From NCBI GenBank assembly GCA_003022745.1, contig PXSU01000052.1, positions 1 through 5,916 of the forward strand: 5,916 bases of DNA, in the 5' to 3' direction. The DNA comes from Halobacteriales archaeon SW_9_67_25 (GTDB lineage Archaea; Halobacteriota; Halobacteria; Halobacteriales; Haloarculaceae). This document shows, in pieces, positions 1 to 5,916 of the stretch. The translations under genes and the position numbers were made by a program. Each line of letters opens with the position of its first letter. Position 1 is the stretch's first letter. The notes under the pieces are model-generated. The model made no database searches. It worked only from the letters and a program-made list of their open reading frames with translations, and was not told the DNA's origin.

Positions 1-1552
1 CGACGACGACGGCCCGGGTCCCGTAGAAGCCCACGCGGTTGTAGACGTAGTCGATGTCGGGGACGTGGCCTACCTTCGAGAGGGGCTTCTTGAGAGCGGC
101 GAACCCGACCAGCCCGAGCGCCGCGAGGCCGAAGCCCTCGACGAGGTGGTCGACCGTGAAGACGGTATACTTCGCCTCGGCTGCCGGGAGTGCGACGTAC
201 GTCGCAGACTCCACGCCGGGCAACAGTCCGAACAGCGCGCCCGGGACGAGACCGTACAGGACACACAGCGTCGCGACAGTGCCCATCGCGACCCTCTGGC
301 CGGTGTTGAGTTCCCGCCCCGGCACGGTCTGCTGGGCCTCGCCGTGGAAGAAGGCGTAGTAGCCGAACTTGATGAACGACATGAACGTGCCCACGCCCCC
401 CAGAAGGAGGATGTACCAGAGCGCGTCGAGGTGTTCCTTGTGGGCCGCCCCGACGACCATGCCCTTGCTGACGAAGCCGTTGAAGCCCGGAAAGCCCGCA
501 ATCGAGAGGGCCGCAATCCCGAAGATGGCTGCAGTGAGGGGCATCTCGTGGCGGAGGCCGCCGAGTTTCTTGAGATTCGCCGTGCCGGTGCGGTAGATGA
601 TGGCGCCCGCGCACATGAACAGGAGGCTCTTGTAGAGGATGTGGTTGAACACGTGGGCGAACGCACCGGAGAAGGCCAGCGCCGAGCCGATGCCGACGCC
701 GGCGACCATGTAGCCGACCTGGGACTGGATGTGATAGGAAAGCAGGCGGCGCATGTCGTTTTGCAGCAGAGCGACGAAGGCGCCGAAGACGGCCATCCCG
801 CCGCCCATGTAGGCGAGCCAGAGGTGGCCCTCCGGGAAGGCCCGTCCCAGCCCGTAGACGCCGGTCTTGGTGGTGTAGACACAGAGGAAGACGCTCGCCG
901 CGATGTGCGGGCGCGGGTAGGTGTCGGGCAGCCAGACGTGCAGGCCGATGTAGCCGACGTTGACGCCAAAGCCCAGCGCGTACAGGGCTGCGGGCACGCC
1001 GGGCGCGATGCCGTCGGTCGCGCTGAAGAGGAACGACCCGACCGCCGCGTAGTGCCAGATGATACCCGCGAGGATGAGGCTGCCCCCGAGCCCGTGCCAG
1101 AGGGCGTACCGGAAGCCAGCCCGGACCGCGCGGCCGCCGTGGGTCCAGACCAGCAGCGTCGAGGCCACGCCCATCAGTTCGACGAAGAAGACAAACGTCA
1201 GCCAGTCCCCGGCGAAGACGGCGCCGACGCTGGTCCCGACGTACCCGAGCGCGAAGGCGGTCTGGCGGGTGTCGGCCTCGGTCGCATACGAGTAGACGAC
1301 CGCAGTAGCGCCGATGAACGCGAAGATGAGCGCCATCAGCCGCGAGAGGGTGTCGACGTTGAACAGCACGGCGTCGAACCCGAGAAAGACGACTTCGAGG
1401 GACTGCCCCTCGGGGACGAGCCAGGCCCAGACCAACGTGGCACCGGTGACCGCGACGCCCAGCGCGTGGCCGGCCCGGCGGGGGAGCCAGGCGACGACCA
1501 GTGCCGCCGCGAGCACCACCAGCCCCGGCGGGACGACCGCGAGGGTACTCAT
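1..1552 (-). CDS. Mrp-type cation/H+ antiporter membrane subunit, third D paralogue (D3), 3'-truncated by the window edge
   Basis: Integral membrane subunit of the NuoL/M/N-MrpA/D superfamily, expected to carry a proton or cation half-channel. The visible 517 residues run off the left edge with no stop. The ATG overlaps the stop of the preceding gene (ATGA) and follows a strong ribosome binding site. Many membrane segments are evident. Landmarks are E125 in FFVELMG (TM5 Glu), HVWLPD at 205-210, K229 in TTKTGVYG (TM8 Lys), the broken-helix element LLSYHIQSQVGYM at 270-282, H300/H304/K308 in a HxxxHxxxK helix, and K363 in GFVSKGM (TM12 Lys). The TM7 position that is Lys in D1 and D2 is N198 here. 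Instead of PTPVSxLLHA after the WLPD motif there is YPRPHIAASVFL. From memory, the TTKT signature is that of the 'Na+/H+ antiporter subunit D' lineage also found in proteobacteria. The superfamily is certain; the exact cation is not shown by the sequence. Confidence 0.93.
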   Translation of the reverse strand, partial: MSTLAVVPPGLVVLAAALVVAWLPRRAGHALGVAVTGATLVWAWLVPEGQSLEVVFLGFDAVLFNVDTLSRLMALIFAFIGATAVVYSYATEADTRQTAFALGYVGTSVGAVFAGDWLTFVFFVELMGVASTLLVWTHGGRAVRAGFRYALWHGLGGSLILAGIIWHYAAVGSFLFSATDGIAPGVPAALYALGFGVNVGYIGLHVWLPDTYPRPHIAASVFLCVYTTKTGVYGLGRAFPEGHLWLAYMGGGMAVFGAFVALLQNDMRRLLSYHIQSQVGYMVAGVGIGSALAFSGAFAHVFNHILYKSLLFMCAGAIIYRTGTANLKKLGGLRHEMPLTAAIFGIAALSIAGFPGFNGFVSKGMVVGAAHKEHLDALWYILLLGGVGTFMSFIKFGYYAFFHGEAQQTVPGRELNTGQRVAMGTVATLCVLYGLVPGALFGLLPGVESATYVALPAAEAKYTVFTVDHLVEGFGLAALGLVGFAALKKPLSKVGHVPDIDYVYNRVGFYGTRAVVV

Positions 1553-3219
1553 CCGATCACCCCCACGTTCTCCGCGACGGTCCGGACGATGCGCAGGAAG
1601 ACGAACACCGCCGGTGCGACACCGAGCGCCACCGCACCCGAGGCGCTCGCCAGAATCGGTCCCAGCATGAACCACGTCGACTCCCCGCCGCGCCAGCCAC
1701 GCTCCTCCCAGCCACCCGGGGGCGGGCCGCCGTGGTGGGCGTGGTCGGTGTGGCCGAGCGGGTCTGCCCCGCCGGACCCACCGTCAGGGCGGACATCCCC
1801 GGACCCGTCGGCTGCCACAGCCTCGCTACCACCGGGACCGAACCGGCCGCCGAGGACGCTCTCGACGAGGGGTTTCTCGTCGTGGTCCCCGGGACTCTCG
1901 AAGAAGGCCTGGTAGACGACCGGCCAGAAGTACGCGATGTTCAGCATGCCCGAGACCAGCAGGGCGACCGCGAAGACGGCCTGGCCGGACTGGACGGAGC
2001 CGATCAGGATGTACCACTTGCTGACGAACCCGGCGAGCAACGGGATACCGGCCATGCCCGCGCTGGCAACCGCGAAGGCCACCATCGTCAGGGGCATCCG
2101 CCTGCCGATGCCCGCCATGTTCGAGATGTCGTCGGTGTGGGTCTCGACGTGGACGGCCCCAGCACAGAAAAAGAGGGTGAGCTTCATGAACGCGTGGGCG
2201 GGGATGTGCAGCAGGCCGCCGACGATTGCGTTGCCCGAGAGGACGCCCAGGCCGAGTACGATGTAGGAGAGCTGGCTGACCGTCGAGTACGCGAGCCGGC
2301 GCTTGAGGTTGTCCTTCCGGAGCGCGATGACACTCGCGGTCAACAGCGTGAACGCGGCGACGGCAGCCAGGGGCAGGCCCACGCCCAGTTCCCGCATCGT
2401 CTCCGGGCCAAACACGTCGAGTGCGACGCGGGCGATGCCGAACACGCCGCTCTTGACGACGGCGACGGCGTGGAGCAGTCCCGACACGGGCGTGGGCGCG
2501 ACCATCGCGTCGGGCAGCCACGAATGGAGGGGCATGAGCGCGGCCTTGACGCCAAAGCCGGCCGCCAGCAGGGCGAATGCGAGGCGTGCAATCGCGGGAT
2601 CGGCCTCGGCGAGCGCCACGATGCCGCCGGGCGTGAAGGCGGTCGTGCCGGTCAGCCAGAACACGAGGACGGTTCCGGTGAGGACGGCGACGCCGCCGCC
2701 GAAGGTGTACGCGAGGTACTTCCGGCCGGCCGCCCGGGCCTCGGCGGTCTCGTCGTGTGCCACGAGCGGGTAGGTCGCGACCGTGAGCAGTTCGTAGAAG
2801 ATGAACAGCGTCACGAGGTTGGCGGCAAAGGCGACGCCGATGGCCGTCGCGAGGCTGGCCGCGAAGGAGGCGAAGTAGCGCGTCTGGCCGTGCTCGTCGA
2901 GGCCGCGCATGTAGCCGACGCTGTAGAGGCTGGTGATCACCCACAGCGCACTGGCGAGTGCGCCAAAGAGCATCCCCAGCGCGTCGGCCCGCAGGACGAA
3001 CCCGACGCCGGCGACGAAGGTGCCCATGTCGGTCACGTAGACGTCCCCCGCCAGCACGCCGGGCACCATGCTCGCGACGATTGCGACCTTCGCGAGGGCG
3101 GCGAGCATCGTCCAGCCCTCCCGGAGGTTCGGCCGGCGGTGGGAGGCGACGATGAGGGGGATTGCGACCGCCGAGACCAGCACCGCCGCGAGCGGGCGCA
3201 GCGAGGCAATCTCGCTCAC
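1549..3219 (-). CDS. Mrp-type cation/H+ antiporter membrane subunit, second D paralogue (D2)
   Basis: 556-residue polytopic membrane protein of the NuoL/M/N-MrpA/D superfamily, a proposed proton or cation half-channel of the same complex as its neighbours. The start is GTG at 3219, overlapping the stop of D1 (GTGA), with AGGGGGTG eight bases upstream; no nearer ATG fits. It has the full charge network: E143 in FYELLTV (TM5), K225 in GFGVKAAL (TM7), HSWLPDA at 232-238, PTPVSGLLHA at 242-251, K256 in VVKSGVF (TM8), NLKRRLAYSTVSQLSY at 304-319, H338/H342/K346, and K401 in FVSKWYI (TM12). Spacing from K256 to K306 is 50 residues, normal for the family (47 in E. coli NuoM, counted from memory). 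The unusual part is a loop of about 70 residues (roughly 442-515) near the C-terminus. It is acidic and Gly/Pro-rich with a His cluster, and is followed by a final membrane helix at about 520-545. D2 resembles D subunits with FYELLTxxTYPLVAH, so 'subunit D family' is the safest name. Confidence 0.95.
   Translation of the reverse strand: MSEIASLRPLAAVLVSAVAIPLIVASHRRPNLREGWTMLAALAKVAIVASMVPGVLAGDVYVTDMGTFVAGVGFVLRADALGMLFGALASALWVITSLYSVGYMRGLDEHGQTRYFASFAASLATAIGVAFAANLVTLFIFYELLTVATYPLVAHDETAEARAAGRKYLAYTFGGGVAVLTGTVLVFWLTGTTAFTPGGIVALAEADPAIARLAFALLAAGFGVKAALMPLHSWLPDAMVAPTPVSGLLHAVAVVKSGVFGIARVALDVFGPETMRELGVGLPLAAVAAFTLLTASVIALRKDNLKRRLAYSTVSQLSYIVLGLGVLSGNAIVGGLLHIPAHAFMKLTLFFCAGAVHVETHTDDISNMAGIGRRMPLTMVAFAVASAGMAGIPLLAGFVSKWYILIGSVQSGQAVFAVALLVSGMLNIAYFWPVVYQAFFESPGDHDEKPLVESVLGGRFGPGGSEAVAADGSGDVRPDGGSGGADPLGHTDHAHHGGPPPGGWEERGWRGGESTWFMLGPILASASGAVALGVAPAVFVFLRIVRTVAENVGVIG
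1555..1564 (-). promoter_or_regulatory. Extended ribosome binding site of D3
   Basis: GGGGGTGATC on the minus strand just before the ATG at 1552. It matches nine of ten bases of the extended archaeal Shine-Dalgarno GGAGGTGATC. It lies inside the last codons of D2, so re-initiation or coupled translation is likely. Confidence 0.65.
1675..1896 (-). other. Region encoding a His/Gly/Pro-rich acidic hydrophilic loop in D2
   Basis: Residues about 442-515 of D2, between the penultimate and last membrane helices. The stretch begins acidic (ESPGDHDEKP), continues as low-complexity Gly/Asp/Ala sequence, and includes GHTDHAHHGGPPPGG at 489-503. It has no visible membrane segment and is probably disordered. 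D1 has a shorter acidic loop at the same relative place (403-438), without histidines. The visible part of D3 shows no such expansion. Confidence 0.7.
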
Positions 3220-4646
3220 GTCCCGAACACCCCCTGGAGGGTCGGTTCCAGCAGCGACTGGATGGCAGTCCCGGCAAAGCCGAGCGCGACTGCGGCAAAC
3301 GCGGCCAGCACTACCACCGCGATCATGGCGGGGGAGACCGGCGACTCCTCGCCGACGCCCGTGTCCGCGGCCGTGGATTCGCCCCCGTCAGCGGCGACCG
3401 CCGCCCGTTCTCCGCCGGCTTCGACGGCCGGGACGTCCGCGAAGTACATCCGCTCGATGACCCGCGCGACGTACGCCAGCGTCAAGAGCGTGCTCGCGAG
3501 AATGACCGCCGCGACGACGGGGGCCCCGCTCTCGATTGCCCCCAGCACGATGTACCACTTCCCGACGAATCCGACGGCAGGAGGGACGCCGACGAGCGCC
3601 AGGGCAAGAACGGCGACCAGCCCCGCGGAGACGGGTCGCCGACTCGCCAGCCCGGCGTACTCCTCGACGGTCCGGGCGCCGGTCTGGCGGGCGACAACGC
3701 CTGCGGCGGCGAACAGGCCGCCCTTGATGACGGCGTGACCGAGGAGGTGGACGACGCCGCCGACCGCGGCAGTCGGCGAGAGGAGGGCAAAGGCGGCGAC
3801 GATCATCCCGAACTGCGAGACGGAGGAGTACGCGAGCATCCGCTTGAGTTCCGACTGCGTCACCGCGAGGACGCTCCCCGCGACGACGTAGGCCGAGACG
3901 GTCGAGACGAGCGCGGAGATGTAGGCGCTGACGCTGTCGGGCGCGGTGGCGTAGGCGTCGGGCTGCCAGGAGTGGACCGGGAACAGGGCGACCTTCACGA
4001 GCAGGCCGGTCACGATCAGTCCGAACGACGCGAGGACGGGCCGGGAGGTGTAGCCGACCTCCGCGAAGCGGGCGGCGAGGTCGACCATGTTGAGCGTCCC
4101 GGTGGCGACGTAGGCGTAGCCCGCGCCGAGCAGGAACAGCGATGCGCCGATGGTCCCGAGCAGGAGGTACTTCAGCGCCGCGACCGCGCTCCGGACGTCG
4201 TCGCCGCTGGCGACCAAGGCGTAGGCCGCCAGACCCGTAATCTCGAGGAAGACGTACATGTTGAAGATGTCCCCGGTGAGGATGACCCCGGCAAGGCCGG
4301 CCACCAGCAGGAGATAGACCGTGTAGAAGGCGTTCCCGCGCGGGCCGGCCCGGCGGGCGTACGCGAGGACGGCAAGCGAGACTGTCGCTACGAGGACGAG
4401 CACCGGAGCCGAGAGCCCGTCGGCGACGAGTTCGATGCCCGCCGGGGGCACGAACCCGCCGAGTTCGTAGGCGGTCCGGCCACCCTGCAGGACCGACAGC
4501 AGGATCGAGACCGCGAGGCCGAGTTCGACGACCGCCGCGAGCGCAGCGACGTACCACCCGGACCGGTCCCAGCGCAGTCCCGCGAGTAGCGAGGCGACCG
4601 CCGCGAGGATCGGGAAGACGACCGCGAGAACGATTGCGTCAGTCAT
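3216..4646 (-). CDS. mnhD: MnhD/MrpD-like antiporter membrane subunit (D1), with an apparent internal loss of about one helix
   Basis: 476-residue polytopic membrane protein, the first of three antiporter-type subunits and in the MnhD position directly after MnhC. The ATG overlaps the mnhC stop by eight bases, with GGAGAT eight bases upstream. Landmarks are E135 in VFLEITG (TM5 Glu), K218 in GLLVKVAL (TM7 Lys), HSWQPDAY at 225-232, LKRMLAYSSVSQFG at 267-280, H300/H304/K308, and K363 in FVGKWYI (TM12 Lys). An acidic Ala/Gly loop (about 403-438) precedes the last helix. Two oddities stand out. The TM8 lysine position is T249, and only 19 residues separate it from K268, against 50 in D2, 39 in D3 and about 47 in E. 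coli NuoM. TM8 up to Y253 seems joined straight to the second half of the next helix (VAGSVLAVTQSELKR). The frame is open throughout, so this is an in-frame shortening. Whether the product works, or the gap is a sequence error, is unclear. The family assignment is secure. Confidence 0.94.
   Translation of the reverse strand: MTDAIVLAVVFPILAAVASLLAGLRWDRSGWYVAALAAVVELGLAVSILLSVLQGGRTAYELGGFVPPAGIELVADGLSAPVLVLVATVSLAVLAYARRAGPRGNAFYTVYLLLVAGLAGVILTGDIFNMYVFLEITGLAAYALVASGDDVRSAVAALKYLLLGTIGASLFLLGAGYAYVATGTLNMVDLAARFAEVGYTSRPVLASFGLIVTGLLVKVALFPVHSWQPDAYATAPDSVSAYISALVSTVSAYVVAGSVLAVTQSELKRMLAYSSVSQFGMIVAAFALLSPTAAVGGVVHLLGHAVIKGGLFAAAGVVARQTGARTVEEYAGLASRRPVSAGLVAVLALALVGVPPAVGFVGKWYIVLGAIESGAPVVAAVILASTLLTLAYVARVIERMYFADVPAVEAGGERAAVAADGGESTAADTGVGEESPVSPAMIAVVVLAAFAAVALGFAGTAIQSLLEPTLQGVFGT
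3228..3235 (-). promoter_or_regulatory. Ribosome binding site of D2
   Basis: AGGGGGTG on the minus strand, eight bases before the GTG at 3219. It equals the consensus AGGAGGTG except for one A-to-G change that can still pair by G-U wobble. It supports the GTG start. Confidence 0.6.
3886..3891 (-). other. Junction in D1 where about one helix is missing relative to its paralogues
   Basis: Codons for A252, Y253 and V254 of D1. On the N-terminal side the protein follows the TM8 pattern (VSAYISALVSTVSAY). On the C-terminal side VAGSVLAVTQSELKR aligns without gaps to the end of the next helix of NuoM-type proteins. The loop and the two half-helices expected between them are absent. The frame is preserved. 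The junction is placed by comparison with D2, D3 and remembered NuoM spacing, so it may be off by a few codons. Confidence 0.6.
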
Positions 4647-5007
4647 CGGTTTCCATCTCCGCTATCAGGTCCGCTCTGAGCGTGCCGTACTCGCTGTAGA
4701 TGCGGACCACGAGCGTCAGTGCCACCGCAGTCAGGCTCACCCCGACGACGATGGCGGTCAGGATGAGCACGTGGGGCAGCGGGCTGACGTAGGTCTCGAC
4801 GCCCTCCTCGATGACCGGTGGGTGGCCCCCCTCGACGACGGCAGTGGTGATGAAAAACAGGAAGATGCCCGTCTGGAAGAGGTTCATCCCGATGACCTTC
4901 TTCACGAGGTTGCGGTCACCGATCACCAGGTACAGGCCGGCCGCGACGAGGACGACGACGGCGACGTAGTTGTACCGTGTCAGCAGGACGTCGACGACGG
5001 CACTCAT
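4639..5007 (-). CDS. mnhC: MnhC/MrpC, NuoK-like small antiporter subunit
   Basis: 122-residue membrane protein of the MnhC/MrpC family, homologous to NuoK of complex I. It is a small core subunit between MnhB and the antiporter-like subunits. Three helices are evident at about 12-30, 38-58 and 77-103. Family hallmarks are LYLVIGDRNLVKKVIGMN at 25-42, FQTGIFLFFI at 44-53, the GGHPPV turn at 60-65, and PLPHVLILTAIVVGVSLTAV at 76-95. The short polar tail is acidic, as usual for halophiles. The reading frame stays open far upstream of the chosen ATG. That start was chosen because it overlaps the mnhB stop (ATGA), has GGAGGG six bases upstream, and gives the family's usual length of about 110-125 residues. 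The glutamate in NuoK's second helix is not seen (GMN here), as expected for MrpC rather than NuoK. The last eight bases overlap the D1 start. Confidence 0.95.
   Translation of the reverse strand: MSAVVDVLLTRYNYVAVVVLVAAGLYLVIGDRNLVKKVIGMNLFQTGIFLFFITTAVVEGGHPPVIEEGVETYVSPLPHVLILTAIVVGVSLTAVALTLVVRIYSEYGTLRADLIAEMETDD
4655..4660 (-). promoter_or_regulatory. Ribosome binding site of D1 (mnhD)
   Basis: GGAGAT on the minus strand, eight bases before the ATG at 4646, lying within the end of mnhC. Confidence 0.65.
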
Positions 5008-5468
5008 TCCGGACCCTCCGTGTACTCGAAGCCGCCGGCGATGGCGAAAAACAGGCCCGAAATGACCCCGCCGACGATGGCGCCGATGCCGAGTTCGACC
5101 CCCTCGATGCCGTACTTCGAGGCCTTCTTCCACCCGAGTGCGGTCTCGTAGGTGGCATACTCCAGGAAGCTCCCGCCCAGCAGGAGCGGCCCGAGGCCGA
5201 TGAACGCGAACGCGAGGACGCCGCCGGTCGCGAGCGCCACGACGATGCGGTTGCGGAACCACCGCCGGGTGGGTTCGATGCCGAAGGCAAAGGCGACCAT
5301 GATGACCATCGCGGCGACGATGGCTCCGCCCTGGAAGCCCCCGCCCGAGGAGTCGGCGCCGTGGAACATCACGAACAGGCCGTAGGTGAGTACGAAGGGT
5401 GCGATAATCCGGACCGTGGTCATGATGACCGTACTCTCGGTGTAGGGTCGCCGCGTGCGCCCGCTCAT
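5004..5468 (-). CDS. mnhB: MnhB/MrpB antiporter subunit
   Basis: 154-residue membrane protein with an MnhB domain (PF04039-type), a core subunit of Mrp antiporters and the equivalent of MbhF in archaeal Mbh complexes. Four helices are predicted at about 17-36, 49-65, 74-98 and 127-147. The diagnostic motif is HGADSSGGGFQGG at 36-48, where most bacterial MnhB have HGHxxPGGGFQGG. Before it comes the typical start of the domain, ESTVIMTTVRIIAPFVL, at 11-27. The ATG at 5468 overlaps the stop of the preceding gene (ATGA) and has a strong GGAGGAG eight bases upstream. A second ATG at M16 would cut into the domain, so the longer form is preferred. The N-terminal RTRR is consistent with a cytoplasmic start by the positive-inside rule. 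The C-terminus EYTEGPE is short and acidic. Confidence 0.95.
   Translation of the reverse strand: MSGRTRRPYTESTVIMTTVRIIAPFVLTYGLFVMFHGADSSGGGFQGGAIVAAMVIMVAFAFGIEPTRRWFRNRIVVALATGGVLAFAFIGLGPLLLGGSFLEYATYETALGWKKASKYGIEGVELGIGAIVGGVISGLFFAIAGGFEYTEGPE
5014..5019 (-). promoter_or_regulatory. Ribosome binding site of mnhC
   Basis: GGAGGG on the minus strand, six bases before the ATG at 5007, within the final codons of mnhB. It decides the mnhC start, since the frame is open much further upstream. Confidence 0.75.
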
Positions 5469-5916
5469 GTGAACCGCTCCTCCCCGAGGACGACGAGCAC
5501 CGCAACGCCGGCGGCGAAGACGACCACGGCCTCGCCGAGGGTGTCGAACCCCCGGTAGGCCGCCAGCACGGCAGTCACCATGTTCTCGACGCCGGTCTGT
5601 GCGTAGGCGTTCCCGAGGTAGAACTGGGTGACGTCGGCGTAGGCCCAGGAGGGTGCCTCGGGGTCGCCGATGGCCGGGATGGCGGGCACGGTCCACAGCA
5701 ACACGCCGGCGAGGACGGTCACGACTGCCGCGGCCGGCCAGTTGACCGGCTTGAACGTCGACGCGTCGGGGGAGGGACGGACGGTCTTGGTCAGCGTCAG
5801 CAGGAAGAGGACCGTCGTCACGCCGGCGCCGATGGCGGCCTCGGTCAGCGCAACGTCCGGGGCCTGCAGCGTTACCCACAGCAGCGCGAGTCCGAGGCTG
5901 TAGGCCGCAAAGGAGA
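5465..5916 (-). CDS. DUF4040 (MbhD-like) plus MbhE-like protein, equivalent to the MrpA C-terminus; 5'-truncated by the window edge
   Basis: The last 149 residues of a membrane protein whose start lies beyond the right edge. The first visible segment, with APDVALTEAAIGAG at 18-31 (numbered from the first full codon), is the DUF4040/MbhD signature (PF13244-type). The later segment GVENMVTAVLAAYRGFDTLGE at 108-128 is the MbhE-like element found at the C-terminal end of MrpA. The protein thus joins in one chain what Pyrococcus Mbh encodes as two (MbhD, MbhE) and what bacterial MrpA carries as its tail after the antiporter domain. Helices lie at about 1-17, 24-42, 60-76 and 128-144. Conserved acidic residues in the two motifs (E25, D124, E128) probably line the cation path; that is inference from the family. 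A GTG at 5821 could be taken for a start, but the DUF4040 signature lies upstream of it in the same open frame, so the gene is partial. Its stop overlaps the mnhB start. Confidence 0.93.
   Translation of the reverse strand, partial: SFAAYSLGLALLWVTLQAPDVALTEAAIGAGVTTVLFLLTLTKTVRPSPDASTFKPVNWPAAAVVTVLAGVLLWTVPAIPAIGDPEAPSWAYADVTQFYLGNAYAQTGVENMVTAVLAAYRGFDTLGEAVVVFAAGVAVLVVLGEERFT
5477..5483 (-). promoter_or_regulatory. Ribosome binding site of mnhB
   Basis: GGAGGAG on the minus strand, eight bases before the ATG at 5468 and inside the end of the preceding gene. It supports the 154-residue start over the internal ATG at M16. Confidence 0.75.

Noticed and set aside
65..1915. Very long plus-strand open frame (616 codons) opposite D3 and the end of D2
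   Set aside because: Its product is a run of Arg, Asp, Glu, Gly and Pro with no recognisable domain. It is what high-G+C third-position codon bias produces on the antisense strand. The minus-strand frames show clear conserved motifs and coupled starts.
1501..3738. Plus-strand open frame of 745 codons opposite D2 and D1
   Set aside because: Longer than any real gene in the window, but it has the same low-complexity charged composition, spans the real D1/D2 and D2/D3 junctions, and lacks any family motif. Its acidic look imitates a halophilic protein by mirror codon bias.
3162..4589. Plus-strand open frame of 475 codons opposite D1
   Set aside because: Antisense shadow of D1 with the same Arg/Asp/Glu/Gly-rich composition and no recognisable domain.
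3216..4646. Frameshift or pseudogene as the cause of the short D1
   Set aside because: The frame is continuous and conserved motifs occur on both sides of the short region, with no stop or frame change. An in-frame deletion or natural variation fits better.
4639..5505. Longer MnhC starting far upstream of 5007
   Set aside because: The upstream extension is an Arg/His-rich shadow of mnhB. MnhC homology begins at the ATG at 5007, which has its own ribosome binding site.
5465..5821. Complete short gene starting with GTG at 5821
   Set aside because: The frame continues upstream to the window edge and encodes the DUF4040 signature there (APDVALTEAAIGAG), so the real start is beyond 5916.
1..5916. 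Membrane-bound hydrogenase (Mbh) or complex I (Nuo) operon
   Set aside because: MnhB, MnhC and DUF4040 components are typical of Mrp antiporters and of the Na+ module of Mbh. No hydrogenase, quinone-reactive, iron-sulfur (CxxCxxC-type) or NuoH-like subunit is present, so a Mrp antiporter is the simpler reading.

Overview
The window is about two-thirds G+C and is coding from edge to edge, all on the minus strand. It looks haloarchaeal (class Halobacteria). Codons end overwhelmingly in G or C, the soluble loops of the membrane proteins are acidic and Gly/Ala-rich, and the ribosome binding sites match the archaeal consensus GGAGGTGATC. This placement is inferred from composition and protein style, not from a marker gene.

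Read in the direction of transcription (from 5916 down to 1), it is most of a multisubunit Mrp/Mnh-type monovalent cation/proton antiporter operon. The order is: a 5'-truncated protein joining the DUF4040 (MbhD-like) and MbhE-like parts of the MrpA C-terminus (from the right edge to 5465); MnhB (5468-5004); MnhC (5007-4639); and three consecutive antiporter-type membrane subunits of the NuoL/M/N-MrpA/D superfamily. These three are called D1 (4646-3216), D2 (3219-1549) and D3 (from 1552 off the left edge). The order DE-B-C-D matches the cation-translocating module of archaeal Mbh-type complexes. Subunits E, F and G would be expected just beyond the right edge.

All five gene junctions overlap by 4 or 8 bases, and each start has a Shine-Dalgarno-like sequence, so the set is almost certainly one transcript with coupled translation. 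No promoter, terminator, RNA gene, mobile element, repeat or CRISPR is visible. Together the proteins would form one membrane complex exchanging Na+ (or K+) for H+. The small subunits (DE, B, C) would build the ion-conducting core, and D1-D3 would supply antiporter-like half-channels.

The most notable observation is in D1. The stretch between the TM8 region and the 'ELKR' element is about 20-30 residues shorter than in D2, D3 and E. coli NuoM, with the frame intact. About one membrane helix seems to be missing or fused. In addition, D1 lacks the TM8 lysine and D3 lacks the TM7 lysine of the usual proton-path charge network, so only D2 has the complete set.
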